Assembly: GCA_942491465.1 (NCBI GenBank)
Contig: CALOBA010000036.1
Location: 39,015-103,014, forward strand
DNA: 64,000 nucleotides
Source: CALOBA01 sp942491465
GTDB lineage: Bacteria > Pseudomonadota > Gammaproteobacteria > Chromatiales > Chromatiaceae
Direction of reading: 5' to 3'
Shown here: positions 34,156 to 45,788 of the stretch, in pieces
Position numbering within the stretch: position 1 is the stretch's first letter
How the letters are laid out: every line of letters begins with the position of its first letter
Notes under the pieces: model-generated
The model's input: only the letters and a program-made list of their open reading frames with translations
Database searches by the model: none
What the model was told of the DNA's origin: nothing
Position numbers and translations under genes: made by a program

Positions 34156-34553
34156 AGCAGATCACCTATCGGCCTCGATGCGTCGATTCGCACATAGAGG
34201 CAGTCCACGCCCCAGATGACGGCATCTTGAAGCAAGGGCGGCAGCCCGATAACGTCGATTGGCTGGTCGGTCATTCGCAGGTGGCCTTGGACATCGACGA
34301 TGAGCTTGTCGTCACTGTAGACCAAAGCTGTCAGAGCGTCTTGCACGGGCTTGATGATGTTGTTGATGTCCGGCGGATCGGCTTCGCAGAGATACACGAG
34401 CGTGAAGCGCAGTCCGACATCGCATAACGGTTTGCCCGTCCATTCCTGGAACGCCCGACCGTAGACAAAGTCTCGCCACTCCTTCTTGTGTGCCGCGTCT
34501 TTGGCCTGATGGGAAATCGGTCGCCGCGGCACGAGGAATTCGAGCTTGGTCAT
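34152..34553 (-). CDS. RusA-like crossover junction endonuclease
   Basis: 133 residues. The motif ADPPDINNIIKPVQDALTAL, followed by VYSDDKLIVDVQGHL, matches the RusA Holliday-junction resolvase family (conserved Asp residues in DINN, the following K-x2-QD, and SDD). RusA genes usually come from phages; here no phage gene is nearby. It lies 13 bp after carB and is translationally coupled to the AHJR nuclease gene. Confidence 0.82.
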   Translation of the reverse strand: MTKLEFLVPRRPISHQAKDAAHKKEWRDFVYGRAFQEWTGKPLCDVGLRFTLVYLCEADPPDINNIIKPVQDALTALVYSDDKLIVDVQGHLRMTDQPIDVIGLPPLLQDAVIWGVDCLYVRIDASRPIGDLL

Positions 34554-34566
34554 CGCTCCGAATCGG

Positions 34567-37773
<3,207 letters not shown>

Positions 37774-37861
37774 GGACGGCGCTGCGCTCGGTTGCTCTGT
37801 GGTGCTAGTTCGTTGTTGTTGGCGAAATGGGCGATTGCCGTGGAAAGATCCGGCAATCTCC

Positions 37862-39016
37862 TCAGACCGGCGCATCCAGGCGACGCGCCTCCATCAGCTC
37901 GATGAAGTGATCGAACAGCGGGGCCACGTCGTGGGGTCCCGGACTCGCCTCCGGGTGACCTTGGAAGCCGAAGGCCGGTCGCTCGCGGTGATGAATCCCC
38001 TGCAGGGAGCCGTCGAACAGGGAGCGATGGGTGGCCACGACGGTCTCGGGCAGGCTCTGCTCGTCGACGGCGAAGCCATGGTTCTGGCTGCTGATCATGA
38101 CCTCGCCGGTGGCCAGGACCTTCACCGGATGGTTGGCCCCGTGGTGGCCGAACTTCATCTTCTCGGTGCGTCCGCCGCAGGCCAGCCCGAGTAGCTGGTG
38201 GCCCAGGCAGATGCCGAACAGCGGCATACCCGCCTCCAGCAGCTCGCGAATGGCGGTGATGGCGTAGTCGCAGGGCTCCGGGTCGCCGGGGCCGTTGCTT
38301 AAGAACACGCCGTCCGGGTCCATGGCCTGCACCTCGGCGGCCGGCGTCCCCGCCGGCACCACGGTGACGCGGCAGCCGCGCTCGGCGAGCATGCGCAGGA
38401 TGTTGCGCTTGATGCCGAAGTCGTAGGCGACCACATGGCGCGGCAGCACGGCATCGGCATGGTCCGCCGGCGGATTGCCCTGCCCCAGCGCCCAGACCCC
38501 GCCGCGCCATTCATAGGCCGCCCCGGTGGTCACCTCGCGGGCCAGGTCCATGCCCTGCAGGCCGGGGAAGGCCTGTGCGGCCCGCAGCGCGGCGGCCTCG
38601 TCGGGGGCATCGCCGCAGAGCAGGCAGCCGGCCTGGGCGCCCTTCTCGCGCAGGATGCGGGTCAATCGACGGGTGTCGATATCGGCAATGGCGCAGATAC
38701 CCCGCTCGGCGAGATACGCCGGCAGATCCTGCTCGCGGCGGAAGTTGCTGGCCAGCACCGGTAGATCGCGAATGATCAGGCCGGCGGCCTGCACCGTCGG
38801 CGACTCCTCGTCCTCGACGTTGACGCCGGTGTTGCCGATGTGCGGATAGGTCAGGGTCACCAACTGGCGACGATAGGACGGGTCGGTCAGGATCTCCTGA
38901 TAGCCCGTCATCGAGGTGTTGAAGACCACCTCGCCAACACTCTGGCCGTCGGCCCCGAACGAGGTCCCCCGGAAGACCGATCCGTCCTCCAGAACCAGAA
39001 GCGCAGCTTTGCTCAA
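37862..39016 (-). CDS. carA: Carbamoyl-phosphate synthase small subunit
   Basis: 384 residues. The N-terminal CPSase domain (LVLEDGSVFRGTSFGADG, VFNTSMTGYQEILTDPSY) and a class I glutaminase with the nucleophile in PLFGICLGHQLLGLA and His/Glu in FGFQGHPEASPGP are intact. It supplies ammonia to CarB. It is transcribed leftward with carB, 88 bp apart. Confidence 0.98.
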   Translation of the reverse strand: MSKAALLVLEDGSVFRGTSFGADGQSVGEVVFNTSMTGYQEILTDPSYRRQLVTLTYPHIGNTGVNVEDEESPTVQAAGLIIRDLPVLASNFRREQDLPAYLAERGICAIADIDTRRLTRILREKGAQAGCLLCGDAPDEAAALRAAQAFPGLQGMDLAREVTTGAAYEWRGGVWALGQGNPPADHADAVLPRHVVAYDFGIKRNILRMLAERGCRVTVVPAGTPAAEVQAMDPDGVFLSNGPGDPEPCDYAITAIRELLEAGMPLFGICLGHQLLGLACGGRTEKMKFGHHGANHPVKVLATGEVMISSQNHGFAVDEQSLPETVVATHRSLFDGSLQGIHHRERPAFGFQGHPEASPGPHDVAPLFDHFIELMEARRLDAPV

Positions 39017-39307
39017 GGCATTCTCCGAGTCTCAGGCGCGTGCGCGGCAGCGAGTGGCCGGTGGACACGCGGTTATACAGGCTGATGTGATGCGGGACGG
39101 ACCCGATGGGAGGCGCCCGAAGGTCATCGGACGTGGCCGGGAAGCGAATGTCCGGGCCACCCACGATCTTATAGGATGGCCGCTGGGCTGTCCATGAGCC
39201 GCCGGGGCGGCGCCGGGGCGAATCTGTCCTCTGGTCGCTTCCGAACGTTCCGCCGTAGCCGGCCCGATAGCGGATAACAAGCGTCAACGCCCCGTTGCGA
39301 ACCCAAA

Positions 39308-39355
39308 GACCGATCGGTCTTGCCATTGTGATATACAGAATAACAGGTTATTCTG
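39308..39355. promoter_or_regulatory. Pair of palindromes upstream of the truncated ATPase
   Basis: GACCGATCGGTC at 39308-39319 is a perfect 12-bp palindrome. Sixteen bases further, CAGAATAACAGGTTATTCTG at 39336-39355 has perfect 9-bp arms around AG. The surrounding sequence is unusually AT-rich for this replicon. Two adjacent palindromes suggest operator sites for a dimeric regulator, possibly left from a lost gene. The rest of 39017-39479 holds the carA leader and no other supported feature. Confidence 0.5.
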
Positions 39356-39479
39356 CTTATCAGAACAAAAGAACCGCCGAATCCGCCGGGAGATCCGCCG
39401 GCGCAAGGCGGGGGCGGGGCCGCAGGCGGAAGACCACGGGGAGAGGCCGGGGAGGGGGACTCCCAATTTCGACCTGGAG

Positions 39480-40496
39480 GTGGACAAGGCACGCTTTCTG
39501 GCCGCCGCGGCACTGCCGGCGGCAGACGCCCTGCGCAGCTTCGGCAGTCCGCCGCTGCTGGTGGTGGACGAAGCCCAGCGCCTGCCGGAGGCCGCCCGCA
39601 TCGTCAAGGGTTGGCATGACGCGCGCCTGCCGATGCAGATCCTGTTGCTTGGTTCCTCCTCGCTGAACCTGCTCGACCAGGCCGCCGAGAGCCTGACCGG
39701 GCGCAACCGCAAGCTGATCCTGCCGCCCCTGCTGTTCGCCGAGACCCTGGCCAACCAGCCCTGGGCCGCGCCGCAGATGCCGCGGGAGCACCTGTGCCAA
39801 CACTTCGCCCCGCAGCTACGGGCCTGGCTGCTGCAACGTCTGGCCTTCGGGAGCTATCCGGAGGTGGTGCTGACCCCCGATCCGGCCGCCCTGCTACGCG
39901 AGTTGGGGGCGGATTATCTGTGGAAGGACGTCCTGCAGACCGGGCTGATCAAGACCCCGAATCTCATCAAGCGGCTGCTTCTGTTACTGGCCCACCAGGC
40001 CGGCTCCGAGGTGTCGGTGAGCGAGCTAGCCACCCAGCTGCAGATGGCTCGGCCGACGGTGGAGCGATACCTGGACCTGTTGGAGCAGACCTTCGTCATC
40101 TTCCGCCTGCCCTCGTTCAGCACCAACCCGCGCAAGGAGATCGCCAAGGGCCGCAAGATATTCTTTTGGGACACGGGCATCCGCAATGCCCTGCTCAATG
40201 CCTTCTCCGCCGACGCCCTGCGCCCGGACATCGGCGCCCTGTGGGAGAACTGGGCCATCGCCGAGGTCGCCAAGCACAACGCCCTGCTGGGCTCCCCCGC
40301 CGAACTCTACTTCTGGCGCTCCCGCGCCCAGTCTGAGGTGGACCTGGTCATCCGCCAAGACGAGCGGCTGCGGGCGTTCGAGCTGAAGTGGTCCGGCCGC
40401 CGCCGCCCCGGCCGGGCCTTCCGGGATGCCTATGGGGTGACTGTCGAGACCCTGGCGCCGGAGAATCCGTTCGTCGCCGATCTGCTCGACGGTTGA
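39480..40496 (+). pseudogene. N-terminally truncated ATPase of the DUF4143 (AAA) family
   Basis: Residues from a GTG at 39480 onwards read as the later part of an AAA ATPase with a DUF4143 nuclease-like tail: Walker B PPLLVVDEAQRLPEAARI, ILLLGSSSLNLLDQAAESLT, SELATQLQMARPTVERYLDL, FFWDTGIRNALLNAF, and a C-terminal ELYFWRSRAQSEVDLV. The P-loop region that should precede Walker B is absent; upstream in the same frame only a basic, non-homologous stretch is found. The remaining coding part is intact, so a truncated product may still be made. I treat it as a remnant. Confidence 0.65.
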
Positions 40497-40511
40497 GCGT
40501 CTTCCAACCGG

Positions 40512-43070
40512 TTAGGCGCCGACCTGGTCGCGCTCCGCATCGGATCGCGAAGACCCGGTGACCGCTGCCACCACCTGATCCATTACCGTCTGGTTGAGTG
40601 CCTCGTAGCTGAGTTCACCTGGCTCGACGGCGGGTAGGAAGCAGACCTCGATCGGTGCCGATGCCTTCGGCAACCAGGAGCCGGTGGGCAGGGCCTGCCA
40701 GGCGCCCTTGATGGCCACCGGCACCACCGGCACCCCCAGTTCACGACTCAAGATGGCGTAGGTCTTGCGAAACGGCGCCACGACGCCGTCTTTGCTGCGG
40801 GTGCCCTCCGGAAAGATAATGATGTTGCAGCCCTGACGCAGGACCTCCGAGAGGTTCCGCAACGCCTCTTGTAGATCGCGCTCCAAGTCCAGCACGATGA
40901 CGTTGTTGCGCGAGGCCAGAAAGCGCAGCCAGGGCTTGTTGACATGCTTGGCCTTGGCGAAGAAATAGGTCCGTTTCATCGTGGCGTTGTCCAGGAAGGC
41001 TGCGACGAACAGGCCGTCCAGGAAACTCTGGTGATTCGGCGCCAAGATGCAGGCACCAGCGGGCAGGTTTTCCAGCCCCGTCGCAGTCAAGCGAAAATAG
41101 CCGCGGGCCAGCAACGCCATGCCATGGCGCAGCGGATTGTGCGCGGCCCAACTGCGCGGCAAGCGGACCTCGCTGCGCTGCTTCAGAATCTCGGCCCATT
41201 CCACCACCGAGACGGCCATTTTCGTCTTCTTGTGGCGAATGAACTCGGCAATGCGCCCCACCGTCGGATGCTCCATCAGGGTCTCGTCAGATACGCCGAC
41301 ACCAAAGGTGGCATTCAGGAAGGATTGCAGCCCGACCCGATCGAGGGAGTCGAGCCCCAGGTCCAGCTCCAGGTGATCGCTGGCGTAAACCGCGCATTCC
41401 TGCTGTTGCTGAAGGAATTGCGCAATGGTCTGGTATTCGGGATAGTCGGGCTCCGCGGAACCGGCGGCGCGCGTCTCGCTGGACGCGACCATATCGGGCA
41501 GCAAGAAGCGCTTCAGCTTGCCTAGACGGGTCTTGGGCAGTTCCTCCCCAAGCAGGTGTAGCTTCATGACCTTCTTGTAAGGTGTCACCGCTTGGTTATA
41601 GGGGGCCAGCACCTGCTCGTCGAGGAATCGCTGGATATCCGCGACGCCCTGTTCCCGCGCCTTGCGGAAGTCCGGCACCACGGCTGCATGCAGGCTGTCC
41701 TGATGCTGGAACACGGCGATCTCGCTGATCAGGTCAGTCGCCTCAGACAGCTTGCGCTCAATCTCCACAGGGTTGATGTTCTTGCCGCTGGGCAAGACGA
41801 TAATCTCTTTCCTGCGCCCGGTGACGTGCAAGGCCCCCGAGTCGTCCAGATAGCCCAGATCACCGGTGTACAACCAGCCGTCCTTGATCACCGCGGCGGT
41901 CTCTTCCGGGCGTTTGTAATAGCCCTGCATGACGTTGCGACCGCGGGTTATGATCTCGCCATCGACAATGCGCACCTCATTGCATGACATGGGGCGACCG
42001 ACGGCGCCGACCTTGGACTCGCCGGGGCGGGCAAAGGTGATCATCGGTGCCGCCTCGGTCATACCGAAGCCCTCTACCACCTCGAAACCGAGGGTGGTCA
42101 GATCCTGAAACACATCTTCATCCAGCTTGGCGCCGCCGCTGACCAGCAAGCGAACATGGCCGCCGAAACGCGCATGCACCTTGGCGAACAGTCGTCTAGA
42201 GAAGGCTGGGGAATGGATCTTGGCCGCCAGCCGAAACAGCAAGCGGGTCAGGCGACTGGCATTGATCTTGTCTTTGATCGACTTGGTGATCAACCGATAC
42301 AGCCTCGGTACACCGATGATGATCGTTACCTGGTTCTCGTTCAGCGCCCGCAGCATGTCCTCCGACGCCATGGATGGAGAAAAGACGCAGGTGCCACCGG
42401 TATACAGCGGCGCAATGAGCGCGCCGAGCAACGGAAAGATGTGGTGCAGGGGCAGTAGCGCCAGGACCCGTTGCCCGGGACTGTAGATCGGCACCTCATC
42501 CGAGATCGATTCGATATTGGCCAGCAGGTTGTCCCAGCTGAGCATGACCCCTTTGGGGCTGCCGGTTGTGCCCGAGGTGTAGATCAGCAACAGGGTCTTG
42601 TCGAGCGCGGGCGCCGGCAAGGGTTCCGCCTTGCCATTCGAAGGAGTCGTGTCCAAGTCGTCCAGCACCAGGACCAGGGGCTGCGGGGCCTGGTGATTGA
42701 CCTGATCGAGGGCCTGCGTCAAGACCTCCCGCGTGCTGTTGGAGCAAAACACCAGCGAAGGCGCGCAGTCACGCAGGATATACGCCACATCCTCCGCCGA
42801 GCTCATGAAGTCGATGGGCACGATGGTGCACCCCTGCTTCAAGCCGGCGTAGAAGGCGTAGACCCAATCGAGACGATTCTCGGAAAAGATTGCAACCTTG
42901 TCACAGGTTGCACTGGGGAACTGACGCGACACCGCGTCGATGCGCCCCAGCAGTTCGCCATAGCCAACGCGTTGATCATTCCAGATAAGCGCTGGTACTT
43001 CATGTTGTCGCAGGAGCATGTTTTGCCGTCTCAGTCGTTCAGCGTACGTGCCCCATGATATACCCATCAC
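40512..43070 (-). CDS. Acyl-CoA/ACP ligase - acyl carrier - PlsC acyltransferase fusion
   Basis: 852 residues in three parts. Residues 1 to about 530 form an AMP-dependent acyl ligase (LLLIYTSGTTGSPKGVMLSW, GFGMTEAAPMI, DGWLYTGDLGYLD). A phosphopantetheine carrier domain follows with the serine in LDLGLDSLDRVGLQ. The last 230 residues are a PlsC-type lysophospholipid acyltransferase (ILAPNHQSFLDGLFVA, IIIFPEGTRSKDGVV). The protein could load a fatty acid onto its own carrier and pass it to a lysolipid, comparable to Aas but with a built-in ACP. Base composition looks slightly lower in GC than its neighbours. It stands alone on its strand. Confidence 0.9.
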   Translation of the reverse strand: MMGISWGTYAERLRRQNMLLRQHEVPALIWNDQRVGYGELLGRIDAVSRQFPSATCDKVAIFSENRLDWVYAFYAGLKQGCTIVPIDFMSSAEDVAYILRDCAPSLVFCSNSTREVLTQALDQVNHQAPQPLVLVLDDLDTTPSNGKAEPLPAPALDKTLLLIYTSGTTGSPKGVMLSWDNLLANIESISDEVPIYSPGQRVLALLPLHHIFPLLGALIAPLYTGGTCVFSPSMASEDMLRALNENQVTIIIGVPRLYRLITKSIKDKINASRLTRLLFRLAAKIHSPAFSRRLFAKVHARFGGHVRLLVSGGAKLDEDVFQDLTTLGFEVVEGFGMTEAAPMITFARPGESKVGAVGRPMSCNEVRIVDGEIITRGRNVMQGYYKRPEETAAVIKDGWLYTGDLGYLDDSGALHVTGRRKEIIVLPSGKNINPVEIERKLSEATDLISEIAVFQHQDSLHAAVVPDFRKAREQGVADIQRFLDEQVLAPYNQAVTPYKKVMKLHLLGEELPKTRLGKLKRFLLPDMVASSETRAAGSAEPDYPEYQTIAQFLQQQQECAVYASDHLELDLGLDSLDRVGLQSFLNATFGVGVSDETLMEHPTVGRIAEFIRHKKTKMAVSVVEWAEILKQRSEVRLPRSWAAHNPLRHGMALLARGYFRLTATGLENLPAGACILAPNHQSFLDGLFVAAFLDNATMKRTYFFAKAKHVNKPWLRFLASRNNVIVLDLERDLQEALRNLSEVLRQGCNIIIFPEGTRSKDGVVAPFRKTYAILSRELGVPVVPVAIKGAWQALPTGSWLPKASAPIEVCFLPAVEPGELSYEALNQTVMDQVVAAVTGSSRSDAERDQVGA

Positions 43071-43194
43071 AGACGGATTTTCGATACTGGCTGCAACCCT
43101 TTGGTTTCTGGACTGTGATACCAGTCATACCCGCTGCCATGGCGAAGGAGCATGCAGCCCATGCTCTCAAGTCTTGGGATAGGGTCTCGACGCT

Positions 43195-43515
43195 TCATGC
43201 TACAGCAAGTTCACCTACGCGGCGGACGACGGCCAATTCGCCACTATGCAGCGTGGCGTAGATGCCCTGGAGGTTGTCCTTGAGGTCGTCCAAATCCTCA
43301 CCTTGTGTCATAAGCGGAGAGGAAAATGGTGAAAATAGTAAAGCGTCACCGTGATTGGCATGAAGGAACTCCGCCAGCGCCTGCAAGGTCAGGATGCAGT
43401 CGCGATCGGCCAGGCTGTCGAGGAACTGGCAGGCAACCTCGTGCCGCTCGCCGGCGTCGGTGTCGATGCTGTAGACGAGGACATTCGTGTCCACGCTGAA
43501 GCGTTCCGCGCTCAT
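43195..43515 (-). CDS. In-frame chimera of a PIN toxin N-terminus and a HicB-like antitoxin C-terminus
   Basis: 106 residues. The first 55 (ERFSVDTNVLVYSIDTDAGE, ILTLQALAEFLHANH) are the start of a VapC-like PIN domain with its first catalytic Asp and Glu. The rest (MTQGEDLDDLKDNLQGIYAT, LHSGELAVVRRVGELAVA) matches the end of a HicB-family antitoxin of the type with DY-x-TQGE. The join preserves the frame. Neither half is complete, so a working toxin or antitoxin is unlikely. The PIN part lies inside a direct repeat shared with 46211-46449. Confidence 0.7.
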   Translation of the reverse strand: MSAERFSVDTNVLVYSIDTDAGERHEVACQFLDSLADRDCILTLQALAEFLHANHGDALLFSPFSSPLMTQGEDLDDLKDNLQGIYATLHSGELAVVRRVGELAVA

Positions 43516-43594
43516 CGTTCGCGCCCATGCAGGGCGTCCCGATCCATCCGCTCCCCCCTAGCGCGGCGCCGCGCTGCATCCGAGCCTTCAGGCG
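43357..43594. repeat. About 240-bp direct repeat, copy 1 (VapC-like 5' region)
   Basis: From GGCATGAAGGAACTCCGCCA to GCATCCGAGCCTTCAGGCG it is nearly identical to 46211-46449, differing by scattered single bases. It covers the start of the PIN-domain frame and its upstream region. The two copies bracket the polyferredoxin-like gene, a RAYT relic and a DUF4160 remnant. Confidence 0.88.
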
Positions 43595-43704
43595 AGAAAA
43601 GGGGTACGACCCTGAGGTATCTGTTTCGACGTAATCTCCCCAGGGGGAGGCGACATCTAGCCTGGTAGAGCGGAAACACGTCAATGGTTGCCAGACGCGC
43701 AGAC

Positions 43705-43764
43705 GCCGTTGGATTTCCTATCCTTCCGTTGGATTTCCTATCCTTCCGTTGGATTTCCTATCCG
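43705..43764. repeat. Three-copy 20-bp tandem repeat
   Basis: The unit CCGTTGGATTTCCTATCCTT occurs three times head to tail, the last copy cut short after TATCC. It lies just beyond the 3' end of the leftward Fe-S gene and overlaps its last codons. There is no spacer variation, so it is not a CRISPR array. Confidence 0.85.
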
Positions 43765-45188
43765 TCATCGGGCCTTCCGTGTCGATTGCCGCGAGTCGGG
43801 GCTCCGGTCACCGGTCCGCGCACCCGCGCACGGCCGGCGAGGCGGATGTCGGCACCCATGCCTAGGCGTTGCAGGGCCTCTCGCTCCTGCTTGTCGGGCG
43901 GGATCAGGTTTTCGGCGCCTTCGACGACGCGCACGGGGGTGTCGTCGCACGCGTCCTGGCGGTGGGCTGGAGCCAGGCCGATGCCCTGAGCCTCGGCGGC
44001 GGCGAGCAGCGTGGTACCGGGGACTACGGGCAGCGCCTCGGCGTTGGGTAGGAAGCGCACCGGGGCCACGACCTTGTCGCCGCTGCGGACCAGGGCCTTT
44101 CGGTTCTGGCGGTAGGTGCGGTCACGCTTGGCGAGGCGCCAGAGCCAGACCATCGACAGCAGCGCGAGCATGACCTGCAAGCCGGTCACCGCCCAGGCCG
44201 CCCAGGAGGGCAGAGCGGTTGCACCGAGCAGCCCGGCGACGGTCTTGGCCAGTGCCGGGGCAGTGAAGAAGTAGTAGATGTTGAGTGCCGCAGCCCCGAA
44301 CACGGCGGTGAGCAGGCCGATGCTGAGCCCGGACAGGGCCTCGAGGGTCATGTATAGCGCCATGCTGACCGCCATCCAGCCGGCCAAGGACCCGTACATG
44401 GCCAACACGGTCACCTCCGGCGGGATCGGCACGACGAAGAAGGCGTACACAAAGCCGGGGAAGGCGGCGGCGAACAGGCGCCGAGTGAACAGGCGCTGTT
44501 CGTCCTTGCCGTAGATGTCCGCCAGCGCCGACTTGTAGGGGGTGGCGTCGAAGCAATTCAGGCTGCAACCGACACAGGTGGTGCAGTGGGCATTGGGCAG
44601 TTCGATGAAGGGGCCGCGCCCATACAACGTGCCCACCGGCCTGACCGGACAGAGGCCGTTGCACCAAGCGCTCTTGCCGCGGAATAGGATGCCCTGGAGC
44701 AACGCGAGCAGCAGCACGGCAACGATCACCAACGCCAACACCGGACCGTTGCTTTCGAACAGGAAATGGCGCGCGCCCACCATTCCGAACAACAGCAGCA
44801 TCGCGACCACGTAGCTGTAGCGCACCAGTAGTCTCGGCGCCCGCAAGTTCAGACTCAGATTCAGGTGGCGCGGGAGTTGATGCAGGGCGGCGATCGGACA
44901 TAGGTTGCGCCACAGCACTGGAGCGATGAACAGTACCAGCGGTACCACGGGGATCAACAACTGCCAGAGGATGGTGAGCCCGATCTCGGGGCGCAGCGCC
45001 AGGGTCGCCAGCAGGGCTGCGGTGGCCAGCACTGCGAGATAGGACCCGATCCGGTAAAGCCTCACAGCCAGGGAGGGCCGCGCTACGCCCTTGCCCGTCC
45101 TCTTATGCCTGTGTTGGCGGGAATCCGCACGTTTGAGCCCGGGCCGCGGCGTGCGCCCGTCAGCGGCCCTGGATGGATTTGCCGACAT
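43758..45188 (-). CDS. Polyferredoxin-like membrane protein with a degenerate 2Fe-2S domain
   Basis: 476 residues, mostly membrane helices. Two CP-containing motifs (RNLCPIAALHQLP, WCNGLCPVRPVGTLYG), as in NapH/RdxA relatives, and one 4Fe-4S motif (CTTCVGCSLNCFDATP) suggest electron transfer across the inner membrane. The C-terminal part has the outline of a plant-type 2Fe-2S ferredoxin (VVPGTTLLAAAEAQGIGL, ENLIPPDKQEREALQRLGMG), but where C-R-x-G-x-C-G should be it reads AHRQDACDD, and the final Cys site reads RLAGRARV. One ligand Cys remains of four, so that domain has probably lost its cluster. Direct repeats bracket the region. Confidence 0.8.
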   Translation of the reverse strand: MSANPSRAADGRTPRPGLKRADSRQHRHKRTGKGVARPSLAVRLYRIGSYLAVLATAALLATLALRPEIGLTILWQLLIPVVPLVLFIAPVLWRNLCPIAALHQLPRHLNLSLNLRAPRLLVRYSYVVAMLLLFGMVGARHFLFESNGPVLALVIVAVLLLALLQGILFRGKSAWCNGLCPVRPVGTLYGRGPFIELPNAHCTTCVGCSLNCFDATPYKSALADIYGKDEQRLFTRRLFAAAFPGFVYAFFVVPIPPEVTVLAMYGSLAGWMAVSMALYMTLEALSGLSIGLLTAVFGAAALNIYYFFTAPALAKTVAGLLGATALPSWAAWAVTGLQVMLALLSMVWLWRLAKRDRTYRQNRKALVRSGDKVVAPVRFLPNAEALPVVPGTTLLAAAEAQGIGLAPAHRQDACDDTPVRVVEGAENLIPPDKQEREALQRLGMGADIRLAGRARVRGPVTGAPTRGNRHGRPDDG

Positions 45189-45376
45189 CGCTGTTGCTCC
45201 CGACCCGACGCTACGGGTCGCTGATTGATCTGTTTTCGGAAGGTGCCAAGCCGCGGGTCGGGTTGCGCTTGCGCGGCCCTCGAGCCGGCCCTGTGCCCCA
45301 CTCGGGCGCGAGCGCCCCGCGCGTACTATCCCCCATCCCGTTGCGACTTGCGATCTTTGAGTTGATATTGGGCCGA

Positions 45377-45466
45377 TCAGTCGGCGAAACGTATCGCCGA
45401 TATGGCAGGGCCATCACCGCACGATCGCGGGTAACCGGCCATGTGTTTCAAGGGCGGTTCCGCTGC
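45377..45466 (+). pseudogene. Fragment of a REP-associated tyrosine transposase (RAYT)
   Basis: The short frame GETYRRYGRAITARSRVTGH followed by VFQGRFRC resembles the segment of RAYT/Transposase_17 proteins that reads roughly YARYFNRRYGRTGHLFQGRF. No more of the gene is visible. A REP-like hairpin lies about 80 bp further on, which fits the known link between RAYTs and REP elements. Low to moderate confidence because the match is short. Confidence 0.45.
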
Positions 45467-45473
45467 ATCGGAG

Positions 45474-45676
45474 AAAAGGGGTAGGAGAAAAGGGGTAAGG
45501 AGAAAAGGGGACGACCCCTACCCCTTTTCCAATGCCGTTAAGTTAAGCCGTGGGAGCGGCTTCCAGCCGCGACGGTCGCCGCGCGAGGCGAGTCGCGGCT
45601 GGAAGCCGCTCCCACAAAGCGCCCCCATCGCTCGCTAACTTAATGGCATTGACCCCTTTTCCCCTACCCCTTTTCC
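45474..45676. repeat. Nested inverted repeat enclosing a REP-like hairpin
   Basis: The inner element (45550-45615) pairs GTGGGAGCGGCTTCCAGCCG with the reverse GGCTGGAAGCCGCTCCCAC. Outside it, AATGCCGTTAAGTTA faces TAACTTAATGGCATT, and outside that, runs of GGGGTAAGGAGAAAAGGGG face CCCCTTTTCCCCTACCCC. The whole forms one large potential stem of about 200 bp, characteristic of a non-autonomous REP-derived unit. Confidence 0.75.
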
Positions 45677-45788
45677 TGGGCATCTTGTGATCAGGCATCG
45701 CTACGCGGCTTCTTGATGAACGCGATATGCGGGCATGCTCTCGATACTTAGTTGATAATCTAGTTCGGTCCACTCGATACCTGTGTTC

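Noticed and set aside
43705..43764. Tandem repeats considered as a CRISPR array
   Set aside because: The repeats are directly adjacent without unique spacers, and no cas gene is present. The rnfC repeats are coding and also lack spacers.
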